Positions 1 to 14,400 are shown, counted from the first letter of the stretch. The stretch: DNA of 64,000 nt from Diaporthe sp. PMI_573 (GCA_021399435.1 JAJTUP010000001.1:1240001-1304000); one strand, 5' to 3'. Numbers and translations: made by a program. Notes: generated from the letters alone by a model not told the origin.

Positions 1-1564
1 GTAGTGGACACTTGTGGAGAGCCGTCCCATATCACAGGTGGCGGTGTATCCCGCCCTGTCCCCATGTCATCCACCCGTTCCCTCCCGCACGACGACGACG
101 GCGACCCTCTGCCCCAATTAATATTCTCCATACTTCCCTCGCTTCCATTGGGTGCAAAAGTCGACCGGCGGACGACGTCCGACTCCACCGTCACCTCCTT
201 CACCATGTACAGCTCCATCGGAGTGTCGGATACGTTCGGGCAGTCTGGGCTCGTCATGCCGGCAGCATTCCATACAGGATCGTCGGGGACCGTCACGAAA
301 GTCAGCTCGTTCGCCGGAGGATTTATGCTGCCCCTGCGCGATACGACGGCACTGTCCATGCCCGCTGATAGACTGCTCTGCCACACTCGGAATGGGACGG
401 CATTTCTGGTAGGCGGTAAAGGTAGTACTGTGTTATTACGGCTGCCGAAGCTGGTGCCGAAGCTGTTGCCGAGGCTGGGCATCCTCGAGCCGATACCTGG
501 TCTTCGATTGAAGCTCGAGTGGTATGTCGGCAGGCGCTCTTGTTTCTTCGCTATCTTCGCTATGAGGTCGGCCATGGTCATTTCGATATTAAGCTTCACC
601 ATATAGGCGAGAGGGTGGAACTGCATGTAACTGTACGCATAGTCAGCATAAACCCCCAGCAGCGACAGTAGAGATCTCCAATTTCCGAAAGCCATGGATC
701 GTGTAGACCTTGGGGGTACTTACACGAAAGTATTTTTCAGACTCATCATGCTGATAATTAGAATGTCCATGGACAAGGAGAAGCCGATGATGAAAATGTT
801 GAAATTTGTGAGCCTCTTGTACTTCTTCAGGCCATTCGCCACGAGATTCTACATGATCGGCGTCAATGATGGCCCAACCCGAATCAGCAGCAAAAAGGTA
901 GACTCACGCGTTTCACAATTATTATGAAGTAAAGGTTGAGACCTGCATCAACGAGCAGGTAAATGACCTTTTCGGTACGATCCCAGAAGTCGTTGATGTG
1001 GATATATCGTTCCGAAATCTGTAAGCGCGCTGGCACCCAAATGCAGTACACGGATATGTTGATTGCGGTGATAAAGAGCGCCACGTAGAACTTCAATCGC
1101 CGAGCAGCCCGCTTGTCAGGGAGGAGGATAGAACATCGGTTGATGATGATCTGTAGCAAGAACTGAACCTGCAAAGCCCATGTTGTGAGGATGGTGAAGT
1201 AGAAGGCGAAGCTACGATAGCATGATCCTGTCAGTACGTGGTGACAATCGACATCAATTGATATGTAGTACTCGGATGGGATACATAGATAGACTCACCT
1301 TGGTGGTATGTTCCCTCTCAGATACAGCCAGCAGATAGTCGAAAAGATTACACACACAATTACCTCCAGCCATATCATCCATATGTAGGTGTTGTGTATC
1401 GATCGAGATCCATAGCGTCTCCAGGTCTTTGCGGTTTGGGCGATAGCCGAGGACACAGTCAACCAGCCGAACCCCAGCGTAAAGCCCCACGCCAGCGACG
1501 CAATGACAAAGTCATCACTTGTCACCTCCTCTAGGACGAAATTCGAGGGTAGAAACGTCTTCAT
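1..1564 (-). CDS. Fungal seven-helix integral membrane protein, 3' end cut by the window edge
   Basis: Four exons read on the minus strand: 1564-1299, 1211-908, 848-724 and 630-1. Introns are GT-AG with GTGAGT, GTGAGT and GTAAGT donors, and the frame stays open to the window edge, so the C terminus is missing. The ATG at 1564 opens MKTFLPSNF. At least five or six hydrophobic helices follow, for example FVIASLAWGFTLGFGWL and FIIGFSLSMDILIISM. Two stretches, YIHINDFWDRTEKVIYLLVDAG and the later block around QFHPLAYMVKLNIEMTMADLI, are ones I associate with an uncharacterised fungal 7TM family. The tail after about residue 260 is hydrophilic and rich in Ser, Pro and Arg, probably cytosolic. Function is unknown; a receptor-like role is only a guess from topology. 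Confidence 0.8.
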
Positions 1565-4500
1565 TAGCAGCGGGCCAGGCTTTCAGGTGCTCAAGCCGTG
1601 TCAATCAGGCCATACGCGAGCAGCACTCGACTCCAGGAGCGTATCGGCGGCTTCACACCTGAACATGCGGATCCGCAACGCCCGTGACGGAGAGCGAGGA
1701 GAGGGAAACAGAGCTGAGCTGCTTAGCCTAGAACTCAGACGAGAATTCTGTCTGATGTGGATCGTTTAGAGCTTTAGTGAGCCAGACCTTCTGGCTTAAA
1801 ACTCTAAAGGCCGGGGGATTCTGGGATGGACATTACTGTAACACCCAGGTGACATTGTAGCCGCCGAGTCTGTTTTCTTATGTACATGACTCGACACAAA
1901 TGTAATTGTTGCGATGCAAATGTGGAGAACGCCGATCCAGACACCGACATGCTGTCCATGCATGCGTACATGAACATCAATGTACGGTGAGCTCTCAAAG
2001 TCGCATCATGAGTGGAATTGGCTCCGTCCAGGCAGTTGTGCCTGCATCCACTGGAGCATGCTAGTATGGCATTGTGATGTTCATTCCACATCAATATTGC
2101 CACAAGCCGTTTGCGCCTTCGTGAGCAGAAGCCGGACAATCTGGCTGCCCAACGCAAAACCTCGCAGCCCAGATGCTTGTCGTCCGTCCTCAAACTTCCG
2201 GGTACCACGGCGTTCAAAGTTTAATCCCGCCAACCCTCGCCAATGGGCGTGCCCGAAATGAAAAAAGACAGGGCTCTCGTGCAGGCACCAGGTAGCAACG
2301 TGATGAGAAAAAGGGCTAGCTCCTGGAAGCCTGCAAATTCTTTCTAGAGGCATTCGGCTGCATGATCGGATGAGACCACAGCCTCACAGAGCTCGGGTGT
2401 TTTCACCGTCTTCGGCGGATGCGGTCAGGACACCGCGCCAGTTATGCATGCGACGCTGTGCGGCCACGTAACAGTACTGCATGTTATGGGGCACGGATTG
2501 CTTAATAAGTAGGGGCGCGTTGTCTCTTACATCAGCAACCATCGCGTGCCCCATTCGTGGCTGTCGTTGGCCCAGGACCGCACTGTTGTCGGTGCGATTG
2601 GCTCGACCCCAACTCCCGGGAATCAATCGTAGGAGCGTCGAGTCAGAAGGGATGACTGGGACGCCTTTTCATTCGTTCGTAGGGTTGCTTGAGCTCAACT
2701 TAAATTCTTCAGCGTCAGCCCGACTCCGACGGGCTACATTTGCCCGTCGCTGCTTTGCCGAGCTATGCCTCCACATTCATAGGTAGTTTGAGCCGCTCCA
2801 CGCTTGTGATGTGCGTGCTGTGAGGCACAGACAATCCCATCTCCTTCACCCCAGTCCCGTGTCACGATGCTCTTGGACCGCACAAGCCCTTGCCGTGAGC
2901 CTTTGTAACGCTAAGGACTGTGGTTTTATTTCTGACGAGTGCCACTGCCAATGTTTAAATATAACTCCACGCCATCCGCCATACTACTGCCGTCCCACGC
3001 TCGCCGCTGCGCACGATGAGACCAGGAACACCCAGGAACACGAGTCGCCGTTCAGCATGGCTCGCTCGTTTCGGCTGGGCCCAGGCTTGGCAACGAGGCC
3101 TAGAAGACAATGGCCAGCCTGACAAATTGAAATCCGCGATGGCAACGTTCTCACAACAAGTAGTCTTCCCGCCCCGGTGTTAAATCTTGCGACTCGAATA
3201 TGCAAGCGTCCAACCAGGCTACAATAGACACTCAAAATTGGAGAAAGATATATATGCTGAAGGCACAGAGACCCCCTTTGCCTGGGGATGGAGTCCCCTT
3301 TTTTTTCAAGGTGCTTGGATCTTTCCGATACTGTCGCACCGAGAGTCATGACTGCAATTGGACCTCCGCGTTGGGATCGAGTGCCTCGATTTGACCTGGC
3401 TTTGGTGGAGAGCCGAGGATAAACCGAATACTCACTTGTGCGGTGCATATAACACGTAGATTTGACTGGTTAGGGGCGCATGGTTGCAATCAATGCTCAA
3501 GTGATGCAGACTGATTCTAATCTTGTCTTTGAGAGGGAAAGATACCTCTGTATCCAGCTGGTTGAAGCGAAGCTTGGAAGCAAAAGAGTCAGTGAAACTC
3601 TACGCCCACTAATTTGACCGAGAAACTTCCAGACTCGATATATGCATGCACAAATCGTGGATTTGTTTTGTTACTATTCATTAGTATTGAGGAATAGGAC
3701 GATACGAATTGAATTGCTAAGAAGCGTCGGCATATAGTGGGACCCGGAGTTTCATTGTCGCGGTCATCTGGACACTGCAAGTCTCGTAAGTGTTTATCCA
3801 GATGTCCGCTGTTTGCACAGTCCCCTTGAATTGACTTCGTGTTTTCACGCTACCCTTCGACCGCTGTGACTTCTAGATCAATAATCCTACCCACTCGAAA
3901 CGTTCATGTGTTACTCAAGTTGGGCTGCACCAACTCCAGTTGAGTGAGGAAAACCATATAGCCAAGCGATGATCCAGGATTGTTTGCATTCTGACTGTAC
4001 TGTGAATGCCGAGCATTATGACGGTGACGTCTTCTAGAACCCTTCCCCCTTCGATGCATCGTCTTACAGACACTCCCGAAAATCGCAAAATTTCCTTTGA
4101 AGCGCGTTGAGGTGAAATAAGACTCACCCAGTACCACTGAGAAGGCCGTTGAAGACGGACTGGCTCCGGATCTCGGGCACAGATTCATTTAGGCTTAATC
4201 TCAGGGGGAGATCCATCAAGTGCTGAATGCAACTGAGAACCCTGCATGACTGGTGATCGAATATGAGATGGAGGGTCCCCTAAAAGTTTCATCCTCCCAC
4301 GAGCAAGACTGCCGGGCTTGTAAGGAGTCCGCCTCCCTCCGCAGCCCCGATCCAGCCTAGCACGGATCCATTCTCCCCAGGACCAACGGCCCGCATTGTA
4401 TCACTTAAATCAGGAGTGATGCATTTGACTCGAGCACCATGAAGGAAATCACGGCGCATTGCCTCCGAAGGGGCAGTTTGATGGCGGGAATAAAAGGTAG

Positions 4501-4597
4501 GGCAGTGCCCAGACTTGGGAATAGTGGCCTTCTGCGGACAAGCTTTTGCCAAGTTCTTGTCTACCATCGATAGTCAATATCCAAGATCTCGACCAAG
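1565..4597. other. Gene-free stretch between divergent genes
   Basis: About 3 kb between the minus-strand 7TM gene and the plus-strand GH7 gene, so it should hold both promoters. Open frames here are short (under about 155 codons), overlap on both strands, and show no domain I recognise or plausible splice chains. I see no RNA gene or repeat in it. Confidence 0.6.
4337..4497 (+). promoter_or_regulatory. Putative promoter elements of the GH7 gene
   Basis: An AATAAAAGG TATA-like box lies at 4489-4497, about 100 bases before the ATG. Two matches to the reverse complement of the carbon-catabolite repressor consensus SYGGRG lie upstream: CTCCGC at 4337-4342 and CCCCAG at 4375-4380. Close pairs of such sites are typical of repressed cellulase promoters, but a six-base degenerate word is common by chance, so this is weak. 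Confidence 0.25.
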
Positions 4598-5965
4598 ATG
4601 CCGTCCACACTAAGGTCGACTGCCGCAGTGGCGGCTTTCTTATTGCTCCATCTCGCAGCTGCCCAGCAGCCCGGTACTATAACACCCGAGGTCCACCCAC
4701 AGCTCACAACATCAAAGTGCACCACCGGGGGAGGTTGCGTGGAGCAAAACACATCTGTGGTGCTTGACTGGAACTACCGTTGGATACACACTGCCGACTA
4801 TGCATCATGCACCACCTCGTCCGGCATCAACTCGACGCTCTGCCCAGACCAGGCAGCATGCAGCCAGAACTGCCTCATCGAGGGTGCCAACTACACAGCG
4901 GCAGGTATCGTCACCGAAGGCGCGTCTATGACACTGTCCCAGTACGTGCCTTCTGAAAGCGGGCTCTCCAGCGTTTCACCACGAGTCTACCTCCTCGACA
5001 ACGACAACAGCAACTATGTCTCATTCCAATTGCTCGGCCAAGAGCTCACCTTCGACGTGGACCTGTCGACACTGCCCTGCGGCCAGAACGGCGCCCTCTA
5101 CCTGTCCGAGATGGACATCACAGGCGGGCGCAGCGACCTGAACACCGGCGCCGCCAACTACGGCGCAGGATACTGTGACGCCCAGTGCCCCGTCCAGACA
5201 TGGAAGAACGGCACCCTGAACACAGACAAGTCGGGCTTCTGCTGCAACGAGATGGACATCCTCGAGTCGAACCGCGCCGCCGCGGCGTTCACGCCGCACC
5301 CCTGCGCCGACGACGCCTCGAACTGCGACAAGGGCGGCTGCGGGTTCAACCCGTACAACCAGGGCTACAAGGACTACTGGGCCCCTGGCGGCACGCTGGA
5401 CACGAGCAAGCCCTTCACGGTCACCACGCAGTTCATCACTGACGACGGGACGACGGCGGGCACCCTCAGCGAGATCCGCCGCATCTTCCAGCAGGGCAGC
5501 GTCACCGTTCCGAGCGCCATCTCCGCACCCGGCGGGGACTCGATCAACTCGACGTGGTGCGCCGCCGTCGACGGCAGTGCGGAGCAGTTCGGTAACCTCG
5601 ACGGTATGGGCAAGGCTCTCGGCCGCGGCATGGTGTTGGCCTTTAGCATGTGGAATGACAACACACAATTCATGTAAGCGCCGTTCTTCCACTTTTGCGA
5701 CTCACTGTTTGCCATTTTTGGGCATAATTATCCAGACCACATCATTTTGGGACCTGTAGCAGATGACTAACGCGTTACCAGGAACTGGCTCGATGCTGAT
5801 GCGAACGGTCCGTGTAATGCCACCGAGGGCAATCCCGCCATCATACAGGCAAGCGAGCCAGGTACACATGTGGTGTTCAGCAACATCAAGTGGGGAGATA
5901 TCGGCTCCACCTTCCCGAGCAACTCGACCTCCACCAAGCTCAGGAGGAACCAGGTGAGATACTAG
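4598..5965 (+). CDS. Secreted GH7 cellulase, endoglucanase I / cellobiohydrolase family
   Basis: Two exons, 4598-5673 and 5782-5965, give 419 residues. The intron has a GTAAGC donor, a GACTAACG branch site and a TTACCAG acceptor. A signal peptide covers about residues 1-22 (basic start, Leu/Ala-rich core, ending AAAQ). The mature protein is Cys-rich and carries the GH7 catalytic signature [11 protein letters not shown]. Its E218, D220 and E223 match the family nucleophile, helper Asp and acid/base of the retaining mechanism. The protein ends soon after [15 protein letters not shown] with a short basic tail and has neither a Ser/Thr linker nor a CBM1. It hydrolyses beta-1,4-glucan outside the cell. 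The form of the signature and the overall length favour an endoglucanase over a tunnel-type cellobiohydrolase, but loop lengths would have to be compared. CAGGTGAGA near the stop could act as an alternative donor; no downstream CBM exon was found. Confidence 0.93.
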
Positions 5966-8900
5966 AGGGGGAGTCTTCGCAGTACGTGTTTGGCAACAGC
6001 TGTATATTTGTGGTACGGCCTCTGCATAGGGAGCGCACATAAGACTTTTGACTGTATATACTTTTTTCACTCATATCCATTCCGATAGATATCAGTCTCC
6101 CATATACAAATTCATCTTCTGTACAATTCACTCTAAGCTGTGACTCAAGTCTTTGCGCCTTGGTCTTTTGAAAATTGATGGGATGTTCAAGACCTTATAA
6201 CTCGTATACACAGAAGGAGCAAGGGCTAGTCTGTCATCAGGAGAACTGTGTATCAGAGGAGAGCGGCAGACCTCTATAGACTGAAGGCGTCCTTACGGAG
6301 AGAACAATGCCAAGGACAGTGTGGGAGTACTGAAAAGGAAAAAGCGGTCAGGGGAATTTTCAACGATCTCAGGTTCGCAGTCCCTGGTGAGCGGTCTTCA
6401 CTACGTCTGAAACGGTATGTATCACCTTGCTTGCTTCTTGAGCAAAAGTAGGCTTGAAGGGCGTACCAACACACATAGCCTTAATGTTAGTCTAATATCT
6501 AAAATCGACCCTTTATTCAATTTTGCTTACTCTGAAGACACAATCCTTCCCGAGGGAACTGAATCAAGATATGGGCACATGATAACTTCCTGTGGAATCC
6601 CTATAGCAAAAGATACGGATGGCCTCGGCTATGACCACACTACTATCTGTTCGTCTTGATGACATGGCCCTGTTATCATTTCATTGAATGTTGATGTCCA
6701 TTCTTTTACAGATGGTTTAGTTCTCTACCTCTTACAATCTGTATTTGTAATTATGGGGCGTCTCTGATAACAAACGGGGGACCCCGGCCCAGTGCTAAAG
6801 ATTATTTATTTCTTATGAGGCTGGGTTTATATTGCATATGCATATGCATGCACACATGTGCAGGCTCCGTATGTATGTTAGTGGAGACGACTTACTGCAG
6901 CTGACGGTCAGGGTAATCAAAACTGGTATTTGGTCGCAGGCTCCTGTTCAGGTTGTTGCTTGCAATTTGAGCGTTAAACTTGGAAGTGTCTACTGCTGGC
7001 ATTTAGGATTACGCACTGGGAACATTTCAGAGCGTGCTCATACATGATTATCCACATACTTTTGGTGCTCACCAATCCTAGACCACGGTCAACCTTAGGG
7101 AAGTCTGCCTGCGAGGATGAAGGGTGCCCGTGTGTAACGCCAATCGCTACGGCGGAAAGTGGAATAGATCTTTGCCAATGAATACTTCCGCATCATCTCA
7201 TGGTGAATCTACATTGCTTCTGCTCCCAACAATTCTTGGTCCTTGCTGTCATTTATGAGCAAGCCGGCATTGGTGGAGTATATCAACCTCCAATCGAGGC
7301 CCCTGCTCTAGTACTTCCCACCGGACGAAAAACCCCGGAAGAGCAACCCGGAGGAGAGCAGGCTATCTGTTCGGGCCAATATCTGTATTCTGTGCGAGAG
7401 ACCGCTTTGTCTGCACAACTCTTGCATGTGTCACGAGAAGCCCCACGCCATGATAACCACCCCTCCATTGCAGCATGGGAGGAAAAGGGTGGGTGGCTAG
7501 CTCACGGCATTTTCCTCTGTAATGTTGTGACCGCACAACGACCATCACATGGATGTAGTTGATAGTGCGGCTACATTCCCTTGCGCGCAGTAGCCACTGA
7601 GAGGCAGGCAAGTGGGTTGGTCACCGATATGCCTGGTTGCATTGCAGACACTTTGGCGCTACTCAGCGGTGGCTTTCCTATTCCAGACAGATGGGTGCAA
7701 CCTCTGCCTTAAAGCGGCATTTACTGACATGTGGAAAACTGTTGAGCAAACTTATGCAAGGAAAAGTCCAATCCCATGATAGCCTGCACACGTGCTTCCA
7801 CGATGCACGCTGCTTGACTTTGAAATGCTTTTGACGTGCTTTAGCTTCAATAGTTCTTGTCCGAATTCGAATATCACCGCGGGGCAAGAATCAAATCGTA
7901 CGACAGAATTACTCGGATAAGAATGGCAACCTGGTTATCTTCGAACTGAGTATTTCATAGGCTCCGTGGGAAGATATGGCTACAAGTCTTAATCAGCCAG
8001 GTGTCATAAGTGTGAATTTCCGCACGTCTAAAGCCGTTAAAGGCCACACGTTGACACATTTGGATACAATGTCGCTCTGGGCGTTTTACACTGGCTCTGA
8101 TGTCAAGTCGATGTCAGTGTAACCACCCACTCACCGAGGTGAACCTCGTAATCAGTCCTACGAGATATCCAGCGCCGTGGTACGAGTGAGGACAGATGTG
8201 GGTCTGAGATCAGATTATCTTGGCATGATACTACTGTCGCAGTGTGGCCTCTGTCTTATCAGAGCATGGGATTTAGGTTTGCGATACTCTTACCATGTGA
8301 GCAAGGGAGTCATCAACTGATTCGGGCTTTGAAGGGCCAGTGCCATGCCCCTGTTGTGTGCAACCTGAGAACACACAGAAACCGAGAGGAACTTGCCGTC
8401 TTGTGGAACCGCCACATGAGGCGAGACAACAAAATATCGCAGCCGGAGCCGTCATGATGAGAACAAGTCGACTCCGACAGGGAGCCAAAAATAAAACGCT
8501 CTGATGTTTGCCTCAAACATGGCAAATTTCTCTCCCTCCAAACCTGCTTTGTTTTGCCATGGTGGTGATTTGCAGCATCGAATAAGAAGACGTCCACTGG
8601 CTTACGCGTTGACAAAACGCCCAGACCAAAGAGCACGATCCCTGTCCCGCCCTGGCCTCAAATCTCCCGGGCCTGGGCCCCCTACGGGCACTGTCCTTGT
8701 TGCGAGTGCAGATCGTGGACCCACCGGGAAAGCCAAGTCGTTGAAAAGTTGTGGGCTCGTCCGCGCGTAAACTGCAACTACTGCACAGTAAAGGATTTCT
8801 CCGCCTGTCCCAGTTGTAGAGGAGACTGCCAACACTGCCATCCTGTTAGATGTGGATGCAACAGACGGATACCACGGCACGGTAGGACGTCCGTCTCGCT

Positions 8901-11432
8901 TCTTGGCGAGGACGGCTGGGAAGAGTAGCCTAAGCGGATGCGAGAATGCCACGCGGACTCGACAGCAGGCGAACATCTGTGCGCCCCTAGGTCAAGTCAG
9001 ACATGCACAGCAGCAAGGTGGCCGAGCTTAAACTACTGCACGTCTTGGATTCTGCTTTTGTGGACGTAAAAAGGGATCGTAATCAGGAAGGATTACGAGC
9101 TTGAATGTCTGAAAGTGGTGTTGGTCGTCTGCAAAAGGTTGCATGCAGCATGCACTCAGCAAGAGAGTACAGTAGCCGCCGTTGCCATTTGCCTGCAAGA
9201 TTGAGAACCAAGCATGCGGATGACAAAATTGAGTTTTGGCAGTTGCAGCTCACTGACTTGGGCAGGTGGGGGTTTGGGGGATCGCCATGATGGGTGCAGG
9301 AACCCGAACCCTGGCTCCGCAGTTCGTCCGATGATTTCCCTGGAATTGAGCAAACAGGACCTTTTCCGGGCCAGAATTTTCCCCTCAACGACAAACTCCA
9401 CCACGAGCTCCAGTCGCGACGTTCACCATGACCCAACAATGACGATGACGAAATCAGGTGGACTTTTAGAACTTCATCCAGGTGATGGAAATTGGACATG
9501 GCAAAGTGTCCCTCCCCCCCAATTTTGACCTTTGCCCCATCGGCTCTGGGGGTTTGGCGATGAGGAGAACTGCCATCTCGCCGAGGACGCCCCGGCCTTT
9601 TCGTCATACCAAGTCACACCGACCAATTTGGCATGGCTGAAGCAGTTTGCTACGTACAGCGAGTCTCGGATCAAGCTCCCAGGAAACTCCTTGCACAATC
9701 CCGCACATCGATTCATCTGGCCCCTCGGCGCCCTCAACCTTCGCAAGTCCCACTTCGAGCTCGAGCTCGAGCTTCAGCCCTGCTGCCCTGTTATGATGCT
9801 GCTTAAGGGCGACATCCATGAGCAGGTCGTCGTCCCCTTTGCTGAGGCGACCTCGCTCGGCGATAATCAACAATCCTGCTCATCCGCAGTTGCCAGTGGG
9901 TGGCAGACTACCGCGTTTACCTTCGCCCGTTGCGACTCGCACTGCAGCTGCAGCTCGTCGAAAACGGCAAGCTCACATCAGATACGATACCTTCAGTCGC
10001 AGTAAACTTTGGCTGTGGGGGGCCCAGATACCGCCCGGCAGCCTATCGTGGTAGTCGTGGGCCGAACCAAGCTCAGTGTCGTGGGTAGGCAGAGGGGCTA
10101 GGATATCAACAAATATTCTTGAGCCGCACCGTACCCGCCAGGCCCACTGGGCAACCATTCACCATGTCGACAGAATGCACGTTGGCAGCCGCCGGATGGT
10201 CTCGACGGGTGATCCGACCCTTGATCTTCCATGTCCCTGCAAGTGGCGCTTGATACCCACGTCGCAATCAAGATCGTGGTCGTATCTTCGGGAGTATTCA
10301 GAGGCCGCCCCCACCCGCGCTGTCACGCATTGTAGTTCCGACTCTGTACCTCTGTGGCGCCGGCCCTAGCATGAGGACAATCAGGTACCCGGCCGCCACC
10401 GGCCAATTCCACCTCTGGAAATCCCGCGCTGGCCGAACGCCCGTTGCATCTAGAACACGGCCGGCACTTCCATTTCCTAATGCACGGTGACATCGCACTT
10501 ACTGTTCACTACTGTGGACGGCGCTTCCACCCTCGCTTGCCTCGATCCGCGTTGCCGTGCTCAGTGTAGCATTTTCGTCAATTAGGGGGTTACATCCAAC
10601 AAATAGAGTGCGTCGGTCACAAGTTCGGGTTACATCCGACGTATCAAGGGCTGCAACCATGCGTTGCATCATCGCGACAACTCTCGGTTTGCCTCTGACC
10701 AACGCAGCACAGGTGTGAGAGGTTTGAGCGACCATACGTCAATGCAGGAACCCACTTGGAAATTCTTCGCCATTCCCTTTTGGGAACTATGGAGCATATG
10801 CACGAAAGCGGCCCCGGTGGAACCCCTACTGTGTAGCTGCTTTTGCCGCAGAGGTACCGACAGGCCTGGCAGCAGGAAGGCCTACATGTACTTGTGATGA
10901 CCAGGACGGAGCAACTCGAGATCTTGTACATCCGCCGCAATCTGTGCGATGGTTCCACAACACTCCCACCCTTAGCTGCAGGATCTTCCAGGCTAGGCAG
11001 ACTCTCGCCAGATAGCGCGGCCACGGCATCGCCATAGGGCAGAGCCGGGAGCCTCGCTTGTCAATATCAAATCGTTGAGTGCGACCACACTTCGAGATCT
11101 GTTTGGGGGCTCTCGCCTATCGCGCAAGCTGTCGCACGGGATGAGATGTGTGATTTCAGCGAAAGAACGCTGCTTTTCCTTGTCTGAGAGTCATTCTCAG
11201 TGGAAACTCACTATTCGACGCCCTTCAAGGCCCGACCGGTAACTTCGGCTCATGTAGGGAGGAAGACAATGTCATTAATAGTGATCGGCAGAAAGGGAGA
11301 AAGGTTCAAATAGACCCCATATGTGCATCATGGCGACCAGACTGCCCCACGGGGTTCTCTTCCTCCCTATCCGCCCTTTCATCCCAGTCACAGACACCAA
11401 TCTTTATCCTGTGGCACCCTTTTTCTTCCACA
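5966..11432. other. 5.5-kb gene-free stretch upstream of the glucan synthase
   Basis: No convincing gene on either strand. The longest frames (about 160-175 codons near 9.1-10.0 kb) overlap one another and carry no recognisable motif. Small oddities are an alternating purine-pyrimidine run at 6833-6861 and a CTCGAG-type tract near 9755-9774. The last 75 bases before the AGS start (about 11358-11430) are strongly pyrimidine-rich, as is common just upstream of fungal start codons. Confidence 0.55.
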
Positions 11433-14400
11433 ATGGTGTCAACCATGGACCGTTCTATTCTGTCATGTTTTCTTTTCGCGCTGTGGCTCGTCGGGACGGT
11501 CGCATTCCCCTTCGAATCCTCGCTGGTCGACTGGAACCTGAACCAGAACCCAGAGGCCACCCATCCCCTTGAGTACTGGGGAGAATGGGAGGGCCATACC
11601 TACACTCCGTCGCCAGACAACTGGCGCATGCCGACCTACACCCTTGCCCTAGATCGATTCGCAAACGGTGATCCTTCCAACGATGACGCCAACGGAACCC
11701 AATTTGAGCACAACTGGATGGCCAACCAGCTCCGGTTCGGCGGAGACCTGCAAGGAGTGATGGATAACTTGGACTACCTCCATGGCATGGGTATCAAGAC
11801 AGTCTACCTTATGGGAAGTCCTTTCATCAACCTGCCTTGGACAGCCGACAGTTACAGTCCCCTGGATCTTACCTTGCTTGATCAACATCATGGCCGGATC
11901 CAGGACTGGAGAGATCTCATCGACGCCATCCATGAGCGAGGCATGTATGTCCTCTTGGACAATACCATGTCTACGTAAGTCTCGCATGCACGCCTGATCT
12001 CCTGAAAACAAGCTAATGCAACATCTCTCAGGCTGGGTGACCTTGTGGGGTTCAAGGACAACTTGAACGAGACCGCTGCTTTTCAGTGGGGCGAATATGA
12101 GTACGTGTGGAAGCACGACCGACGCTACGTTGACTTCCAACCCGGAAATGACATTGTCAACTGCACTTACCCGCGCATGTGGGATGACGACGGTTGGCAA
12201 ATCACCATCAACCAGACCACGTGCCGTGATAGCGAGTTCGACCAGTACGGCGACTCGGCCAACACCGGGCACGTCATTGTGTACGAGAATCAGCTGGCGA
12301 AATACGGTTCAGTACAGGACAGACTGCGGGACTGGCGCAGCGACGTTCTTGAGAAGATCAAGCATTTGTCCTGCATCCAGATCGCCATGCTTGATATTGA
12401 CGGATTCAGAATGGATAAGGCACTCCAAACGACAGTGGATTCGTTGGCCGAGTTCTCAGACTATCAACGCCAATGTGCGAAGCGATATGGCAAGGAAAAC
12501 TTCTACATCATTGGCGAAGTCGTGGGAACCGCTGCTCAGTCTTCGGTTTACACCGGCCGCGGCAAGCAGCCCAACCACTACACCACGAACGCTACGGCTG
12601 CTGCTTTGTCTACCAATACAACGGATACCGACAACTTCATCCGCGACGTTGGGATGTCTGCTTTGGATGGCACCGCATTCAGTTATATCATCTACGGTGG
12701 CATGACTAGGTTCCTTGGGTGAGCTCCCAACGCAGTGATTTTATCATTACAAGCCCACAAGCTAATCCTGCGCGCAGACTTGATGGATATACTGGTTTAG
12801 ATGGGACAGACTTCGTGGAGTTCTGGAACCAGATGCTCGTCCAGAATGATTTCGTCAACGCCAACACGGGAAAGTTTGACCCGCGCGCAGTGCTTGGCAT
12901 GACCAGCCAAGACGTCTTCCGCTGGCCGGCAATCAAGAATGGCACCCAGAGACAGCTTCTCGGACAATTCATCACCACCCTCGAGGTTCCCGGTACACCT
13001 GCCCTCTACTGGGGCGAGGAACAAAGCCTGTACCTTCTTGACAGCACCTCATCTAACTTCCTCTACGGCCGACAACCGATGAGCAGCAGTCCGGGTTGGC
13101 AACTTCACGGCTGCTATCATCTGGGGGATGTAACTTACTACGGCAACTTCCCTGACGGCCCCGCGAGAACGGGATGCCATGACGACGCCGTCAGCCTTGA
13201 CCACAAGGACCCATCGCATCCTACCAGGAACGTTATCAAGCGGATGTTTGAAATGAGGCAGCACTATCCTGTGCTCAATGATGGGTACATGCTGAAGACC
13301 TTGTCGAACCAAACCAACGATGTCTACCTCCCTGGGAGCGCAAGCATTCCCAGCACCTTCGGTGTTTGGAGTGTATGGCGCTACCAATTGGAGGGCACCC
13401 AGGACTTGGAGACCCCTGATGTTGATGGTAATCAGGGAGTCTGGCTTGTTTACTCCAACCTGAACCGGACTGAGGATTTCACTTTCGATTGTCAGGATGA
13501 GAAGGACGCACTAGTTTCGCCTTTCGCTGTCGGGACTACAGTGAAGAACCTGTTCTACCCTTACGACGAGCATGTCCTGCAGAACTCGTCAGCCACTGTG
13601 GATGGCATGGCAGGGCTGCGAGGATGTCTCTCGAGTTTGACTCTCGAGTCCTGGGGTTACAGAGCCTATGTTCCCAAGGCAAGCTTTATCGACCCGGCAC
13701 CAACTATCACGCGTGTCATTCCCTCACACGACGAGAGACTCACAGCGTCTGTCGAGCTCGGCGAGCAACAGACTGTTCCAATTGAGATCCATTTCTCCCA
13801 GATTATGGACTGCGACTCGGTGATTGGCGCACTTTCCGTCAATTCCACGTCGTCAGATGGGGCACTGGCTCGGATCAGCAATGACACTATTGCGTGCATT
13901 AACCTCGACGCGGCTGAAGGCACGCAATATGTGGGTCAGCCTGCCGGTCTCTGGAAGATCACCGCTGATCTTGAAGATGTGTCGCATGGGATCCACACCC
14001 TCACGATCGCTAACGCCTCCACTGCCGATGGGATTTACACTAATGTGATCGACCGCTTTATGTTCCGGATCGGCGCCAGCGACAATCCCGTCGTCTTCCC
14101 ACAGACAGGAAACTACTCCGACAGCCTTCTGCACCGCGACGAGTCTACCAACCAGCTCTACGTATCGCAGCGTGCTGCTGGTGCCGACAAGTTCCGCTAC
14201 TCGACCACTTGGGGGTCAAGCTGGAGCAAGTGGCTCGATTACAGCAGCGACAATGTCACCCTCGAAGACCAAGCCTGGACAGGGACTTCACGGCAGTCGT
14301 GGGATGGCGAGCATGTTATGATCCAATACTGGAGCAGGTTCGCCGGCAGCGGTGACCACGTGCAGCACGGCGACCTTGTACAGGGTGACTCAGACTCACA

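Noticed and set aside
1804..4188. Several minus-strand frames of 90-155 codons
   Set aside because: Scattered, different frames, no domain and no plausible introns joining them.
5021..5692. Minus-strand open frame of 223 codons
   Set aside because: It lies opposite the GH7 coding exon; GC-rich third positions of the real gene keep the antisense frame open. Its composition (Ala, Val, Arg, Glu) is typical of a shadow.
9083..10005. Overlapping frames of up to 174 codons on both strands
   Set aside because: No splice chain, no motif, and the two strands compete equally.
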